64,000 nucleotides of DNA from contig NZ_JAIWNC010000023.1 in the NCBI RefSeq assembly GCF_020216025.1, positions 1 to 64,000 of the forward strand. Direction: 5' to 3'. The first letter of the stretch is position 1. Every line of letters begins with the position of its first letter. The position numbers and the translations under genes were made by a program. Below, one piece after another: positions 51,679 to 60,920 of the stretch. The DNA comes from Jidongwangia harbinensis. Lineage in GTDB: Bacteria > Actinomycetota > Actinomycetes > Mycobacteriales > Micromonosporaceae. A model generated the notes under the pieces. The model searched no databases. It was not told the origin of the DNA and worked only from the letters and a program-made list of their open reading frames with translations.

Positions 51679-53631
51679 ATGGACGATCGTCTGTTTGACT
51701 TGACCGTCATGCAGCCCGCCGAGCCGCATCTGGTGATCGATTACGGCACCGCCTGCACCCAGGCGGTGGTGGTGTGGCCGGGCGGGGCGTGGGAGCCGTT
51801 GACCTTCGACGGCGCCCTCGAACTGTCCAGCGCTGTGCACACCGCCGGCGACGACGGTCAGGTGGTGGGTGCGGCGGCGTGGCGGCACGCCGCCACCGTC
51901 GCGGACGGGTTCGTGCCGTCGCCGCTGGCTGTGCTGGACGGCCCGGACAGCGGCGCTGTGACGGTGCCCGGCGGTATTAAGGTACCGGTGGCTGATCTGG
52001 CGGTGGCGACGTTGCGGCACGTCGGCGCGGTCGCGGCGGCTCGGGTGGGTGGCCCGATCACTGATGTGCGGATGGTGGTGCCGGCCGGGTGGGGCCCTCG
52101 CCGGCGGACCTGGTTACGGCAGGTGGCGCTCCGCGCCGGCCTCGGCCAGCCCCGGCTGGTCGAGGCACCGGTCGCCGCCGCGCAACGATGGCTGGCCGGC
52201 GGGATGCACCTGCCCGTCGGCGCTCTGCTGTTGATCTGCGATCTGGGTGCTGGGTGCGAGGCCACCGTGCTGCGCCGCGGCCCGGCCGGCTTCGAAGTGC
52301 TGTCTACCCTGGCCGACCCGCAGGCCGGTACCGCCGCCATCGACGATCACCTCCTCACTACCCTCACCAGTCCCGACGGCGCCGCGGCGGCGGACGGGGC
52401 GCGGTGGGCGACAGCGGCGGCGCTGCGCACGGCCCGCGAGTCCCTCACCCACCAGGCAGCGGTCACAGTCCCGATGCCGGCATCGGCACCGACCCTGGTC
52501 GTGCACGCCCATCTGGTCGAGGAGGCCGCCGCGCCGGTACTCACGCAGGCCGGGGACCTCGCCGCCCGCGCCGTCGCCGCCGCGGACCTGACCGTCGGGC
52601 AGCTCACCGGCGTGTACCTGATCGGCGGCGCCGCCGTCATGCCCGCCGCCGCACCCGCGATCGGCGCCCAGCTCGGTGCCGTACCGCAGGTCGTGACCCA
52701 ACCGGGGTTCGCCGCCGTGCTGGGCGCCGCCGACACCACCACCCCCGCCGGCACGCAACCCGGAGCAGCCGCAGGACCGGCCGGAGTGCAGATGCCGCCG
52801 CTGCGGCGGATGGGGTCGGTCCTGATCGCCGGCGTCGCGTCGCTGGCACTGTTCGCCCAGATGCTGTTCACCGCGGACTTCGAGGGCGGCACCCGCCGGG
52901 ACCCGCATTGGATCCTGGTGACCTGGGGCGAACTCACCCTGGCCACCACAGTGGCGCTGGTCGGTGCGCTCTCCGCCGCATCGTGGCTCGGCACCGCCCT
53001 CGCGCACGCCCAGCCCCACCTCCCCGCCCCGGGCAGGGCTGGGGAGGTGGCGGTGGTGCGCGCCGCCGGCGGTATCACCCTCGCCGTGCTCACCGGGCTG
53101 GCCATTGCCGCCCTGTACGCGGTCGCCGCCGCGGCGTACCTAGGGCTGTGGCTGTCGCTGAGCCTGCGATGGGCGGTACTGCCACTACTGCCGGTCACCG
53201 CCGTTCTCGCCGCAATGGCGTGGACGCTACGCGACCGCCAGCAGGCGCTGAACGAGGTGGATGCGGTGTTGGCGTTCCCGGCCAGCTCGATCGTGTTCAC
53301 CACCACCGGGATGCTGCTGGTCGTGGTCTGGTGGTCGGTCTACCTCCCCCCGGCCCTGTCCAGCATTCAACCCGTCCTGCGCATTCTGGGCGGCGTCCTG
53401 GTGGGGATCGGCATCGCGTGCACGCTGGCCCGCTCTCTGCCCCTGCGTGGCGTGCTCGCGGTGTTCCTGGCGGTGTTTTGCGTCGCCGTCGCTGGCGCCG
53501 GCCACCGCACCCTCGCTCTCACCGGGGGGCCAGGCATTCTGGCCCTGCTCTACACCGGCGCCGTGACCGTCTGGGCCGTCTACCGGCTGTGGCAACTCAC
53601 CCGGCTGCCCGTGACCGCCCATGCCCGCTAA
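51679..53631 (+). CDS. Hsp70/actin-fold protein fused to a membrane domain
   Basis: The protein has 650 residues. The N-terminal ~350 residues have the actin/Hsp70 ATPase pattern: phosphate-1 VIDYGTACTQAVVVWPG, VRMVVPAGWGPRRR, ICDLGAGCEATVLRRGPAG and the adenosine motif GVYLIGGAAVMPAA. There is no substrate-binding domain. Instead about seven hydrophobic segments lie between 378 and 640 (SVLIAGVASLALFAQMLF; VLRILGGVLVGIGIACTLAR). It precedes two membrane BTAD regulators and a DUF2637 protein on the same strand. It may act as a membrane-linked ATPase sensor. Confidence 0.75.
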   Translation: MDDRLFDLTVMQPAEPHLVIDYGTACTQAVVVWPGGAWEPLTFDGALELSSAVHTAGDDGQVVGAAAWRHAATVADGFVPSPLAVLDGPDSGAVTVPGGIKVPVADLAVATLRHVGAVAAARVGGPITDVRMVVPAGWGPRRRTWLRQVALRAGLGQPRLVEAPVAAAQRWLAGGMHLPVGALLLICDLGAGCEATVLRRGPAGFEVLSTLADPQAGTAAIDDHLLTTLTSPDGAAAADGARWATAAALRTARESLTHQAAVTVPMPASAPTLVVHAHLVEEAAAPVLTQAGDLAARAVAAADLTVGQLTGVYLIGGAAVMPAAAPAIGAQLGAVPQVVTQPGFAAVLGAADTTTPAGTQPGAAAGPAGVQMPPLRRMGSVLIAGVASLALFAQMLFTADFEGGTRRDPHWILVTWGELTLATTVALVGALSAASWLGTALAHAQPHLPAPGRAGEVAVVRAAGGITLAVLTGLAIAALYAVAAAAYLGLWLSLSLRWAVLPLLPVTAVLAAMAWTLRDRQQALNEVDAVLAFPASSIVFTTTGMLLVVVWWSVYLPPALSSIQPVLRILGGVLVGIGIACTLARSLPLRGVLAVFLAVFCVAVAGAGHRTLALTGGPGILALLYTGAVTVWAVYRLWQLTRLPVTAHAR

Positions 53632-53673
53632 TCCACCACCCCAGCCTCAAGCCCGCTGTCGGATGGGTCGGCG

Positions 53674-55674
53674 GTGATCGGCGCGCTGAACCGGCTGGCC
53701 ACCAGCCTGCTGGTGCTGGTCTTGGTCGTCGGGCCACCCGCCGCCGTGGTCGTTTGGACCGCCCGTCAGCCGTGGCGTGACCTCGACCGCGGCGAGGTCC
53801 TGGAGTGGGCTGGCGATCCCCCGCCGGAGGCCCTCGTCTGGCTGGTGGTCGGATCCGGGATCGCCGCGCTGTGGCTGCTCACCGCCGTCCTCGTGGTAAG
53901 GGCCGCTAGCGTCGCCGGGCGCCGCGCGTGGCGGCGGCTGCGGCGTCTGCCCTTGCCGACCCCGGCGCAGGCCACCGCCACCTCCCTCGCCGGGACCGCC
54001 ATGCTCGCCCTGCCCGCCGGCACCGGAGCCCTGGCCGGGATCGCCTCGCAGCCCGCCGCCGCGGGCAACGCCGATCACGACTCCCACGACCCGCTCTCCT
54101 CCAGCGACGAGAGACCGATGCACGCTGCAGACGCCGACATCGCTCAGGGTGGGATCGCGTTGCCGGGCGGTGGATGGGTGCCGTATCCGACCGCGCTGGC
54201 AGTCACCGCGCTCAGCACCCTGATCTGGCTGCATCGCCGACACCGATACCAACCGGGCCCCCAGCCACTCGGCCACCACCGGCATGACGCCGATCTGCAA
54301 CCTCTACCGGAAACCGCAGAGGCAATCACTGCGGCCGTCACCGCCGCCGACCCGACACCACCAGCGCCGACGCCCGCAGCCGATGTAGCCCTGCTGACGC
54401 AACTGCCTGCGGGCCGGCTGACCCTGTGCGGGCCCGGTGCTGCCGACGCCGCCCGCGGCCTGCTCGTGACCGCCGCCCTGCACGCCGCGCTACACCACAG
54501 CAGCCCGGTCGACGTTGTGCTGCGCCGGCACGACCTGCGACTCCTGCTCGGCACCGATGTGGCCGAGTCGCTGCCGCCGGGACTCGGCCTCGACACCACC
54601 ACCGTGCCGGGGGATCCCGGCCATGAAAGTCACCCGGCCTACTCGCTCACGGCCGGCTCGATCCTGCGGGTGACCCGCCGCGGCGGGCCGTCGGCTGGCC
54701 GCAACACGTCGACAGCCCCGTCGGCGCCCGCTCCGGACGACGTCGTTACCGTTGTGACGGTCAGCGACCGGCCAACCGGCGCTGCCGGGTGGGACGTACG
54801 CGCTGACGGCGCCGTCAGCAACGCCGGCCCGGGTGTTCCGCGGCGGTTGTGCGTGCTCACCCCGCACGCCGCCACCGACCTACTGCGCCTGGTGCAACAC
54901 CTCGGCAGTGCTACTCCCCCACCGTCCACCCCGGCCGAACCCGCAGTGGGGCCCGCCATCCGAGGCGAACCGGCCGGCCGGTTGAAACTGCTGGGCGGCT
55001 GCGACCTGTTCCTTGACGGCGCCCCGGTACGGCTGCGCCGGACCGCCGGCCTGCAGGTCCTGGCGTTTCTGGCCGTGCACCCGGACGGCGCCACCACCAC
55101 CGACCTGGTCCGCGCGTTGTGGCCCGGCCACCCACCGGCCGCCATCACCAAACGCCTGCACACCACCCTGACCGACCTGCGCCAGCAACTGGCACCGCGC
55201 ATCGCCGAACCCGTGCGGCGCCGCGACGAGCGGTACCTGCTCAACACCGACGCGATCACCAGCGACCTGCACGCCCTGCGCCACGCCGTTACCGGCGCCG
55301 CGGCGGCGCTCACCGCAGAAGAGCGTCAGACAGCCCTGCGCACCGTCATCGACACCTACCGCGGGGACCTCGCGGCCGGGTTCAGCTGGCCCTGGCTGCA
55401 CCCGGCACGTGAACAGCTGCGCCGCGACCTCATCGACGCCTACCTGCAGATGGCCGCCGTCAGCAACTCCGCCCACGCTGTCGAGGTGCTCCGCGCCGCC
55501 GCGACCGTCGACCCGTACAACGCCGAGGTGCACCAGCGCGCCCAGAAGATCCTGCGCGCAACAGGTGACCACCACGCCGCCGACGCCCTGCACCAGGCCT
55601 ACACCCAACGGCTCGCCGCCGCCGGCCTCGGCCCCACCACGGTCACCAACTCCACCACCGGACACCGCCGCTGA
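53674..55674 (+). CDS. Membrane-anchored BTAD regulator 1
   Basis: The protein has 666 residues from GTG 53674. Membrane segments lie near 8-30 and 58-80, with hydrophobic Ala-rich segments at about 108-130 and near 170-190. A middle domain has VALLTQLPAGRLTLCGPGAA-type sequence. The C-terminal ~230 residues (LKLLGGCDLFLDGAPVRLRR … TTTDLVRALWPGHPPAAITK … YRGDLAAGFSWPWLHPAREQ) are a winged-helix plus BTAD domain as in SARP regulators. DNA binding from a membrane-anchored protein is implied. It starts 42 bases after the Hsp70-like gene. Confidence 0.75.
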   Translation: MIGALNRLATSLLVLVLVVGPPAAVVVWTARQPWRDLDRGEVLEWAGDPPPEALVWLVVGSGIAALWLLTAVLVVRAASVAGRRAWRRLRRLPLPTPAQATATSLAGTAMLALPAGTGALAGIASQPAAAGNADHDSHDPLSSSDERPMHAADADIAQGGIALPGGGWVPYPTALAVTALSTLIWLHRRHRYQPGPQPLGHHRHDADLQPLPETAEAITAAVTAADPTPPAPTPAADVALLTQLPAGRLTLCGPGAADAARGLLVTAALHAALHHSSPVDVVLRRHDLRLLLGTDVAESLPPGLGLDTTTVPGDPGHESHPAYSLTAGSILRVTRRGGPSAGRNTSTAPSAPAPDDVVTVVTVSDRPTGAAGWDVRADGAVSNAGPGVPRRLCVLTPHAATDLLRLVQHLGSATPPPSTPAEPAVGPAIRGEPAGRLKLLGGCDLFLDGAPVRLRRTAGLQVLAFLAVHPDGATTTDLVRALWPGHPPAAITKRLHTTLTDLRQQLAPRIAEPVRRRDERYLLNTDAITSDLHALRHAVTGAAAALTAEERQTALRTVIDTYRGDLAAGFSWPWLHPAREQLRRDLIDAYLQMAAVSNSAHAVEVLRAAATVDPYNAEVHQRAQKILRATGDHHAADALHQAYTQRLAAAGLGPTTVTNSTTGHRR

Positions 55675-55845
55675 CCTGCGGTTGTCATTCCGTGTGCGTG
55701 ACTGTCATGAACTGTGCGCGCGCACCACCGACGCACGGGCAGCCACCGCACCTACCGTCACCTCCACACCAACCTGTCGCCGCTACCGACGGCCGGAACG
55801 GGCCGCCGAAAGCCGGCATCCGTCGGCTTCGTGAGGAGGTGCCAC

Positions 55846-58641
55846 ATGATCCGCTTCGTTGTCGCCGCCCGCACCACCGTGCTGGTCACCGCCTGGCTGA
55901 TCGGCGCACCGCTCCTGCTCACCGCCGTCACCGGCCCACCCGTCCCCGAGCACTGGCCCACCGCCGAGCAGATCCACGCCTGGCTCGACGACCCGCACCA
56001 CCCCGCCCACCAGGAGGCGACCGCCCGCATCCTCGCCTGGCTCGTCTGGGCGATCACCGCCGCCGCGATCAGCACCGTACTCACCACCTCCCTGCGCCGG
56101 CTGCCCTGGGCGGCATTCACCCGCTACCTGCCGCCACCGGTCCAGGGCGTGACCGCCGCCATGCTCGGCACCGCCGCGATCACCACCAGCGCCGCCCCCG
56201 CCGCCGCGGCCACGACACCCGTCGCGGTCACCGCGACCGCTCTCGACATACCGCAACGCCCGGACACGGCCGCCGGCACCGCCGTGGCGCCGGAGTCCGT
56301 GCCCGCCGATGCCGCCGCCGGACGGCACGCTGGCGCGAGACGTCCACCTGTCTACACGGTGGCGCGCGGCGACTGGATGGTCGACGTCGCCCAACGATTC
56401 CTCGGCGACGCCGACCGCTACCCCGACATCGCCCGCCTCAACCCGCACTGGGAACGCCGCGACCACCGCTTCCCCGACCACTGGCAAGCCGGTTGGACCA
56501 TCGTGCTACCCCGCGACGCCCGCGACCACGGCACCCGCCCCCACGCCACCGGCCACCTCACCCCGCCGCCCCCGGCCACGCAGCTCCCGAGCAACGACAC
56601 CCGGCCCGGACCGCGCACCCTACCGGCACCGTCCACCGCCGGGCCCTCGCCGATCACTCCCGCCACGTCGGCACCTGCCACACGCGCTGCCTCAGACGGT
56701 CCTACCGGCGATCACCGCGCCAGCATCTCACCGGCGACCACCCATGCGTCACCGGCCTCCACCGCACCACCGCGTCCCAGGGAATCCGAGCCACCGGCCA
56801 CCGGCACCCCCGAACAGACCGGCGTGGACCTACCCGGCGGGTGGGTCGGGCTACCGTTGGCCGCCGCGCTGGCCGCCGCCACGGCCATGGTGTGGCGACG
56901 CCGCCGGCACCGCTACACGCCCACCCCGATCACCAGCGACCACCTCCACGACGCCGACCTGCTGCCCCCGCTTGCCGCGATGACCCGCATCCGGACCCGC
57001 CTGCGCCGCCCCTCCCCGGACATCCTCGACGAACACCCAATGCCGACGGTGCGCGAGTACCAGGTCGCCGCGGTCAAACCCGCGCTGCCGTCAACCGGAC
57101 CGAGCGGCTCCGAGCTGGCCGGCGCCGCCGCCCTGCCACTGTCCACCGGCCTCGGACTGACCGGTGACGGCGCCCTCGACGCCGCCCGCGGGCTACTGGT
57201 CTCCACGCTCGCCTCCGGCCGCGACGACGACCCCGACGCCAAAGGCCGCGCCATCATCCCCGCAGCCACCCTCGCCACCCTGCTGGGCGCACCCGCCGCC
57301 GACCTCGGCCACATCGACCGGCTGACCGTCACCACCTCCGACGCTGACGCCATCACCCAACTGGAAGAAGAGATCATCCGCCGATCCCGGCTGCTCGGCG
57401 ACGCCCAAGTGGCCGACGTGCACACCCTGCGCGACACCAACGTTCATGCCGAACCGCTGCCGCAGCTGCTCCTGATCACTGCGATCCCCGACAAAGCCTT
57501 CACCAATCGCCTCGCCACCGCGGTCAGACTGGGTCACCACGTCGACATCGGCGCCGCCCTGATCGGTGACTGGCCGACCGGCACCACCCTGACCGTCGCC
57601 CCCGACGGCACCACCGGCAACCACGACACCCCCCGCCTGGCCGTCCTCGACACCACTGCCACCACCGAGACGCTCAGCATGCTGCACGAGGCCCACGGCA
57701 CCATCGACCACCCCGCACGCCTCCAACCGCCCAAGCAGCCCCACCTGCCCGCGACTGTGCCCGCCGAACCCGGAATCGTCGAGCCAGACACCAGACACGC
57801 CGACGACATCGCGCCGCCGGCCATCCCACCCCTGGCGCCAGCCGGCCGGCTCCCGGTCGCGGTCCGAGTCCTGGGCCGGCCTGCGGTCCTCGACCACAAC
57901 GGACAACCCTCAACCGGAATCCGGACCAAAGCGCTCGAGCTGCTGGTCTACCTCGCGGTCAACCGGCACGGTGCCGACCTCAGCGACATCATGGAAGCGT
58001 TGTTCCCCGATGCCACCCTGCGCCGCGCCGGCGAACGACTCTCGACCGTTGTCGCCGACCTGCGCAAACACATCCGCCAAGCCGCCGCCCCCGCCTCCCC
58101 CTGCGCCGAGACAGCACAACCCCGCAAACAGCGGCTGGAGCCCATTCCCAACACCGGCAGCCGCTACCACCTCGACCCCGCCATCGTCCGCGTCGACTGG
58201 TGGACCGTCCTCGACCACTACGAGGCCACCGCCACCGCCTCCAACGACGACCAGCGCCTCGCCCACGCCAGCGCCGCCCTCGACGCCGCCGGCGGCGCCC
58301 TGGCCGAGGGCGCCGAATACGACTGGATCGACACCGATCGCGAGGTGGTCCGACGCCACCGCGTCCAGCTGCTCGCCCACGCCGCCGCGCTGCAAGCCGA
58401 CACCGATCCGCACCGGTCGTGGGTCCTACTCGAACAGGCCTGCCAGCTCGACTCGCTCTCCGAGGCACTCACCTGCACCACGATGCACGCCGCTGCCGCC
58501 CTCGGCGACGCCGACGCCATCCGCCACCGGCTCACCACCCTGCACAACGCCCTCGACTCCCACGGCATCGAACGGTCCGAGCACACCGAGTCCCTCGCAA
58601 GCGAACTGCTGAGCCGGATACATCCACCGCCGCACGAGTGA
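55846..58641 (+). CDS. Membrane-anchored LysM/BTAD regulator 2
   Basis: The protein has 931 residues from ATG 55846 (GAGGAGG ahead). Membrane segments are at about 8-28, 62-80 and near 102-122. A LysM-like module (VYTVARGDWMVDVAQRFLGD, ADRYPDIARLNPHW … WQAGWTIVLP) is near residues 165-225. Then follow a Pro-rich linker (230-330), a further TM near 330-345, and a soluble middle. A C-terminal winged-helix/BTAD pair is at about 675-925 (AVRVLGRPAVLDHNGQPSTG; LVYLAVNRHGADLSDIMEAL). A LysM facing the wall and a BTAD facing the cytosol would make this a one-protein envelope sensor; the topology is inferred. Confidence 0.75.
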   Translation: MIRFVVAARTTVLVTAWLIGAPLLLTAVTGPPVPEHWPTAEQIHAWLDDPHHPAHQEATARILAWLVWAITAAAISTVLTTSLRRLPWAAFTRYLPPPVQGVTAAMLGTAAITTSAAPAAAATTPVAVTATALDIPQRPDTAAGTAVAPESVPADAAAGRHAGARRPPVYTVARGDWMVDVAQRFLGDADRYPDIARLNPHWERRDHRFPDHWQAGWTIVLPRDARDHGTRPHATGHLTPPPPATQLPSNDTRPGPRTLPAPSTAGPSPITPATSAPATRAASDGPTGDHRASISPATTHASPASTAPPRPRESEPPATGTPEQTGVDLPGGWVGLPLAAALAAATAMVWRRRRHRYTPTPITSDHLHDADLLPPLAAMTRIRTRLRRPSPDILDEHPMPTVREYQVAAVKPALPSTGPSGSELAGAAALPLSTGLGLTGDGALDAARGLLVSTLASGRDDDPDAKGRAIIPAATLATLLGAPAADLGHIDRLTVTTSDADAITQLEEEIIRRSRLLGDAQVADVHTLRDTNVHAEPLPQLLLITAIPDKAFTNRLATAVRLGHHVDIGAALIGDWPTGTTLTVAPDGTTGNHDTPRLAVLDTTATTETLSMLHEAHGTIDHPARLQPPKQPHLPATVPAEPGIVEPDTRHADDIAPPAIPPLAPAGRLPVAVRVLGRPAVLDHNGQPSTGIRTKALELLVYLAVNRHGADLSDIMEALFPDATLRRAGERLSTVVADLRKHIRQAAAPASPCAETAQPRKQRLEPIPNTGSRYHLDPAIVRVDWWTVLDHYEATATASNDDQRLAHASAALDAAGGALAEGAEYDWIDTDREVVRRHRVQLLAHAAALQADTDPHRSWVLLEQACQLDSLSEALTCTTMHAAAALGDADAIRHRLTTLHNALDSHGIERSEHTESLASELLSRIHPPPHE

Positions 58642-58703
58642 CATTTTCAAACGGCACGCCTCTGTGACCAGCATCCGCGCCCACCGCAGAAAGGTCTCCT
58701 GAC

Positions 58704-59876
58704 ATGCTGCGCACATCGGCCGCCGGCCCGCCGCCGGGCACCGCCGCACCACCCACGCGGGTTGGTGTTGAGCGGGCGGCCTGGACGTTCTACGTCATCG
58801 CAGCGCTAGGCTCTTCGATCGGGCAAATCTGGGTCGGCGTCCAAATACCGCCGTGGCCCGACGCCCTCCCGCTCTGGGCCCGCGCGCTGCTGGTCATGCC
58901 ATTCGCCATCGTCATCGACCTCGGCGGCGCCGTAACCGCCGCCTTCGCCGACACCCGCCGCCGCCTCGGCGAGACCGCCTACGGATGGCGCCTGCTGTCC
59001 ACCGCGTCGGTGGCCCTCGCCGTCGGCATCAACATCGCCGGTCACGCCAGCTCCCCGTATCTCGCCACCGTCTTCGGCGGCCTGGGAATCTTCGCCTACA
59101 GCGTCTGGCTGCTGCACTCCGCCGCCCGCCGCCGCGACGCGCTGCGAGGCTGCGGCATGCTGCGCCACACCGCCCCGGCCTACGGGCTGTGGCAATGGAA
59201 ACGCGAACCAGCGATCACCTGGCGCGCCCGCACATTGGCCATCGACAACGGACACGGACTCGTTGAATCGCTGACCGCCGCCCGCACCCAACTCGCCGCC
59301 GAGGCACGGCGAGCGGCGCTCGCCACCCACATCGAAGCCAAAATCCGTGCCCGACACAGCCACGATCCGATCCTCGCCGCCATCGCCGCAACCACCACCC
59401 CGATCGACCACGTCGCACAGCAACTCATCGACATGATCGACGCCCACGGCTGGGCCCTACTCATTAATGCCGAGATCCAGCCTCCCAGCCCGGCCACGCC
59501 GCCAGCCGCCCCCGCCGCCCAGCCTCATCACACACACGATGACGCCCACCACCACAACAACGCTGACGAATGCAGCGAGGACAGCGATCGAGATGAGCGC
59601 GACCACCTCACCGACGTGCCGGCCGAACTCACGCGGATGATGCCCACCAACCCCGCCGCCTACCAACGCTGGCGGCGCCTTCGGGTCAAGATCAGCGAAC
59701 GCCCCGACGCCACCAACAAACAACTCGCCGACGACCTGGCCACCAGCGTGCGTACCGTGCAACGGATCCGCGCCGTCGGCGCGGCAGGACTACTCGACTC
59801 CCCTCAACCCCCCACCGGCAGACTCCTCCGCCCGGCCCGCACCAATGGCGCCCCGTACCCCGATGCCACCTCATGA
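58704..59876 (+). CDS. DUF2637-like membrane protein with C-terminal HTH
   Basis: The protein has 390 residues from ATG 58704. Four membrane segments lie in the first 160 residues (WTFYVIAALGSSIGQIWVGV; LLVMPFAIVIDLGGAVTAAF; VALAVGINIAGHAS; LATVFGGLGIFAYSVWLLHS), as in DUF2637/SpdA-type proteins of actinomycete plasmids and integrative elements. A His/Asp-rich linker (270-300) joins a C-terminal HTH (PDATNKQLADDLATSVRTVQ). It completes the plus-strand set with the Hsp70-like and BTAD genes. Confidence 0.75.
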   Translation: MLRTSAAGPPPGTAAPPTRVGVERAAWTFYVIAALGSSIGQIWVGVQIPPWPDALPLWARALLVMPFAIVIDLGGAVTAAFADTRRRLGETAYGWRLLSTASVALAVGINIAGHASSPYLATVFGGLGIFAYSVWLLHSAARRRDALRGCGMLRHTAPAYGLWQWKREPAITWRARTLAIDNGHGLVESLTAARTQLAAEARRAALATHIEAKIRARHSHDPILAAIAATTTPIDHVAQQLIDMIDAHGWALLINAEIQPPSPATPPAAPAAQPHHTHDDAHHHNNADECSEDSDRDERDHLTDVPAELTRMMPTNPAAYQRWRRLRVKISERPDATNKQLADDLATSVRTVQRIRAVGAAGLLDSPQPPTGRLLRPARTNGAPYPDATS

Positions 59877-60056
59877 CCGCCGACGCCCCGGCACTGCGAG
59901 ATCGGCACGCAGACACACTCGACGCACCGACAACGGCGCGAATTGTCCCGCTGTAGCCTGTCCACGCCTCGGTTCGGGCGTCCAGCCGTAGTGGCGCATG
60001 ACTGTGGTCCAGGAAGACGGAACCTTGATCCTGTACATAGACACAGGGGCGATTGA

Positions 60057-60554
60057 ATGTCAGTGCGTGAGCAGGTATTCCTTCGGACTGAGCGCCCGCA
60101 CGCCGAGGTGGCTCGACTGGCCGCTGAGCTACTCGGAGGTCAATTCCAGCAAGGAGCCGACCATAGCCAACTCCTGGTGGACACAGGCACTCTTGTTCCG
60201 GATGGATCCGGACAGTTCGGCGGGCCGGTCCTTACACACGAGTCCGAACGTCCCTACCGGCCGGGGGGCGAGTTTCAAGCGCTCGACCTCTACACCGTCG
60301 AGATCCGCCTGTGGCAAGCCCACGGACCCCGCGGCCACCGGAGCCCGGGCCGCGACATCGAAGCCGAAGCCGCTGCGGTCATCTTCGACACACTGGCCAA
60401 GGGCATCGACAACCCGATGATCCACGTGAGCCACACCGACAAACTCGTCAGCGCCTCCATGCCCGGAAAAGGCGTCCACGACTTCCCAACCGGCACAACG
60501 ATCTACGACTGGGACCAAGAGAAGTGGGACGGCTACGTCGTGCTTGACGAGTGA
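60057..60554 (+). CDS. Hypothetical protein of 165 residues
   Basis: The start is ATG 60057 with AGGGGCG about 8 bases ahead. The sequence is globular (FLRTERPHAEVARLAAELLG; YTVEIRLWQAHGPRGHRSPG; AVIFDTLAKGIDNPMIHVSH) with an acidic end (YDWDQEKWDGYVVLDE). There is no TM or signal. It resembles small immunity-like or SUKH-size proteins only in length and acidity. Not recognised. Confidence 0.6.
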   Translation: MSVREQVFLRTERPHAEVARLAAELLGGQFQQGADHSQLLVDTGTLVPDGSGQFGGPVLTHESERPYRPGGEFQALDLYTVEIRLWQAHGPRGHRSPGRDIEAEAAAVIFDTLAKGIDNPMIHVSHTDKLVSASMPGKGVHDFPTGTTIYDWDQEKWDGYVVLDE

Positions 60555-60920
60555 CTAGGGCAGCCGCCACGACCCAGAGAGGCCCTGCAACAAGGGGACG
60601 GGCTCGTACACCCCGAGGCGGGCCGCGAGCGATTCCACTCGGTGGCGACATCGTCGGCGGGCCGCTAACCCGAGAAGGGGTGACATGTCCCTACGCGTCG
60701 ATCGCTTATCGACCGTCACGAGTGAGCACCCGAGGCCTGCGCGACGTCCTGATAAGTAGCCGAGAAGAGTGACTCGAACGCCAGTAACGTTGCAGCATCA
60801 TGCGGATCTGAGGGACGCCAATAGGGACCCTCGATGCTTGATCAGTCATTCGCGAGATTCCGTACTACGACCAGGCAATTTGGTTCCCTGCCTGCGAATT
60901 TAGTCACTACCAACGGCTAG
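60555..60920. other. Intergenic stretch
   Basis: No gene is supported between the hypothetical gene and the 3' end of the NACHT gene. Composition drops in GC after about 60770. No tRNA, terminator stem with a T-run, or repeat was seen. Confidence 0.4.

Noticed and set aside
51679..59876. Secondary-metabolite gene cluster, suggested by two SARP/BTAD regulators
   Set aside because: No biosynthetic enzyme lies beside them, and the regulators are membrane-anchored, unlike pathway-specific SARPs.
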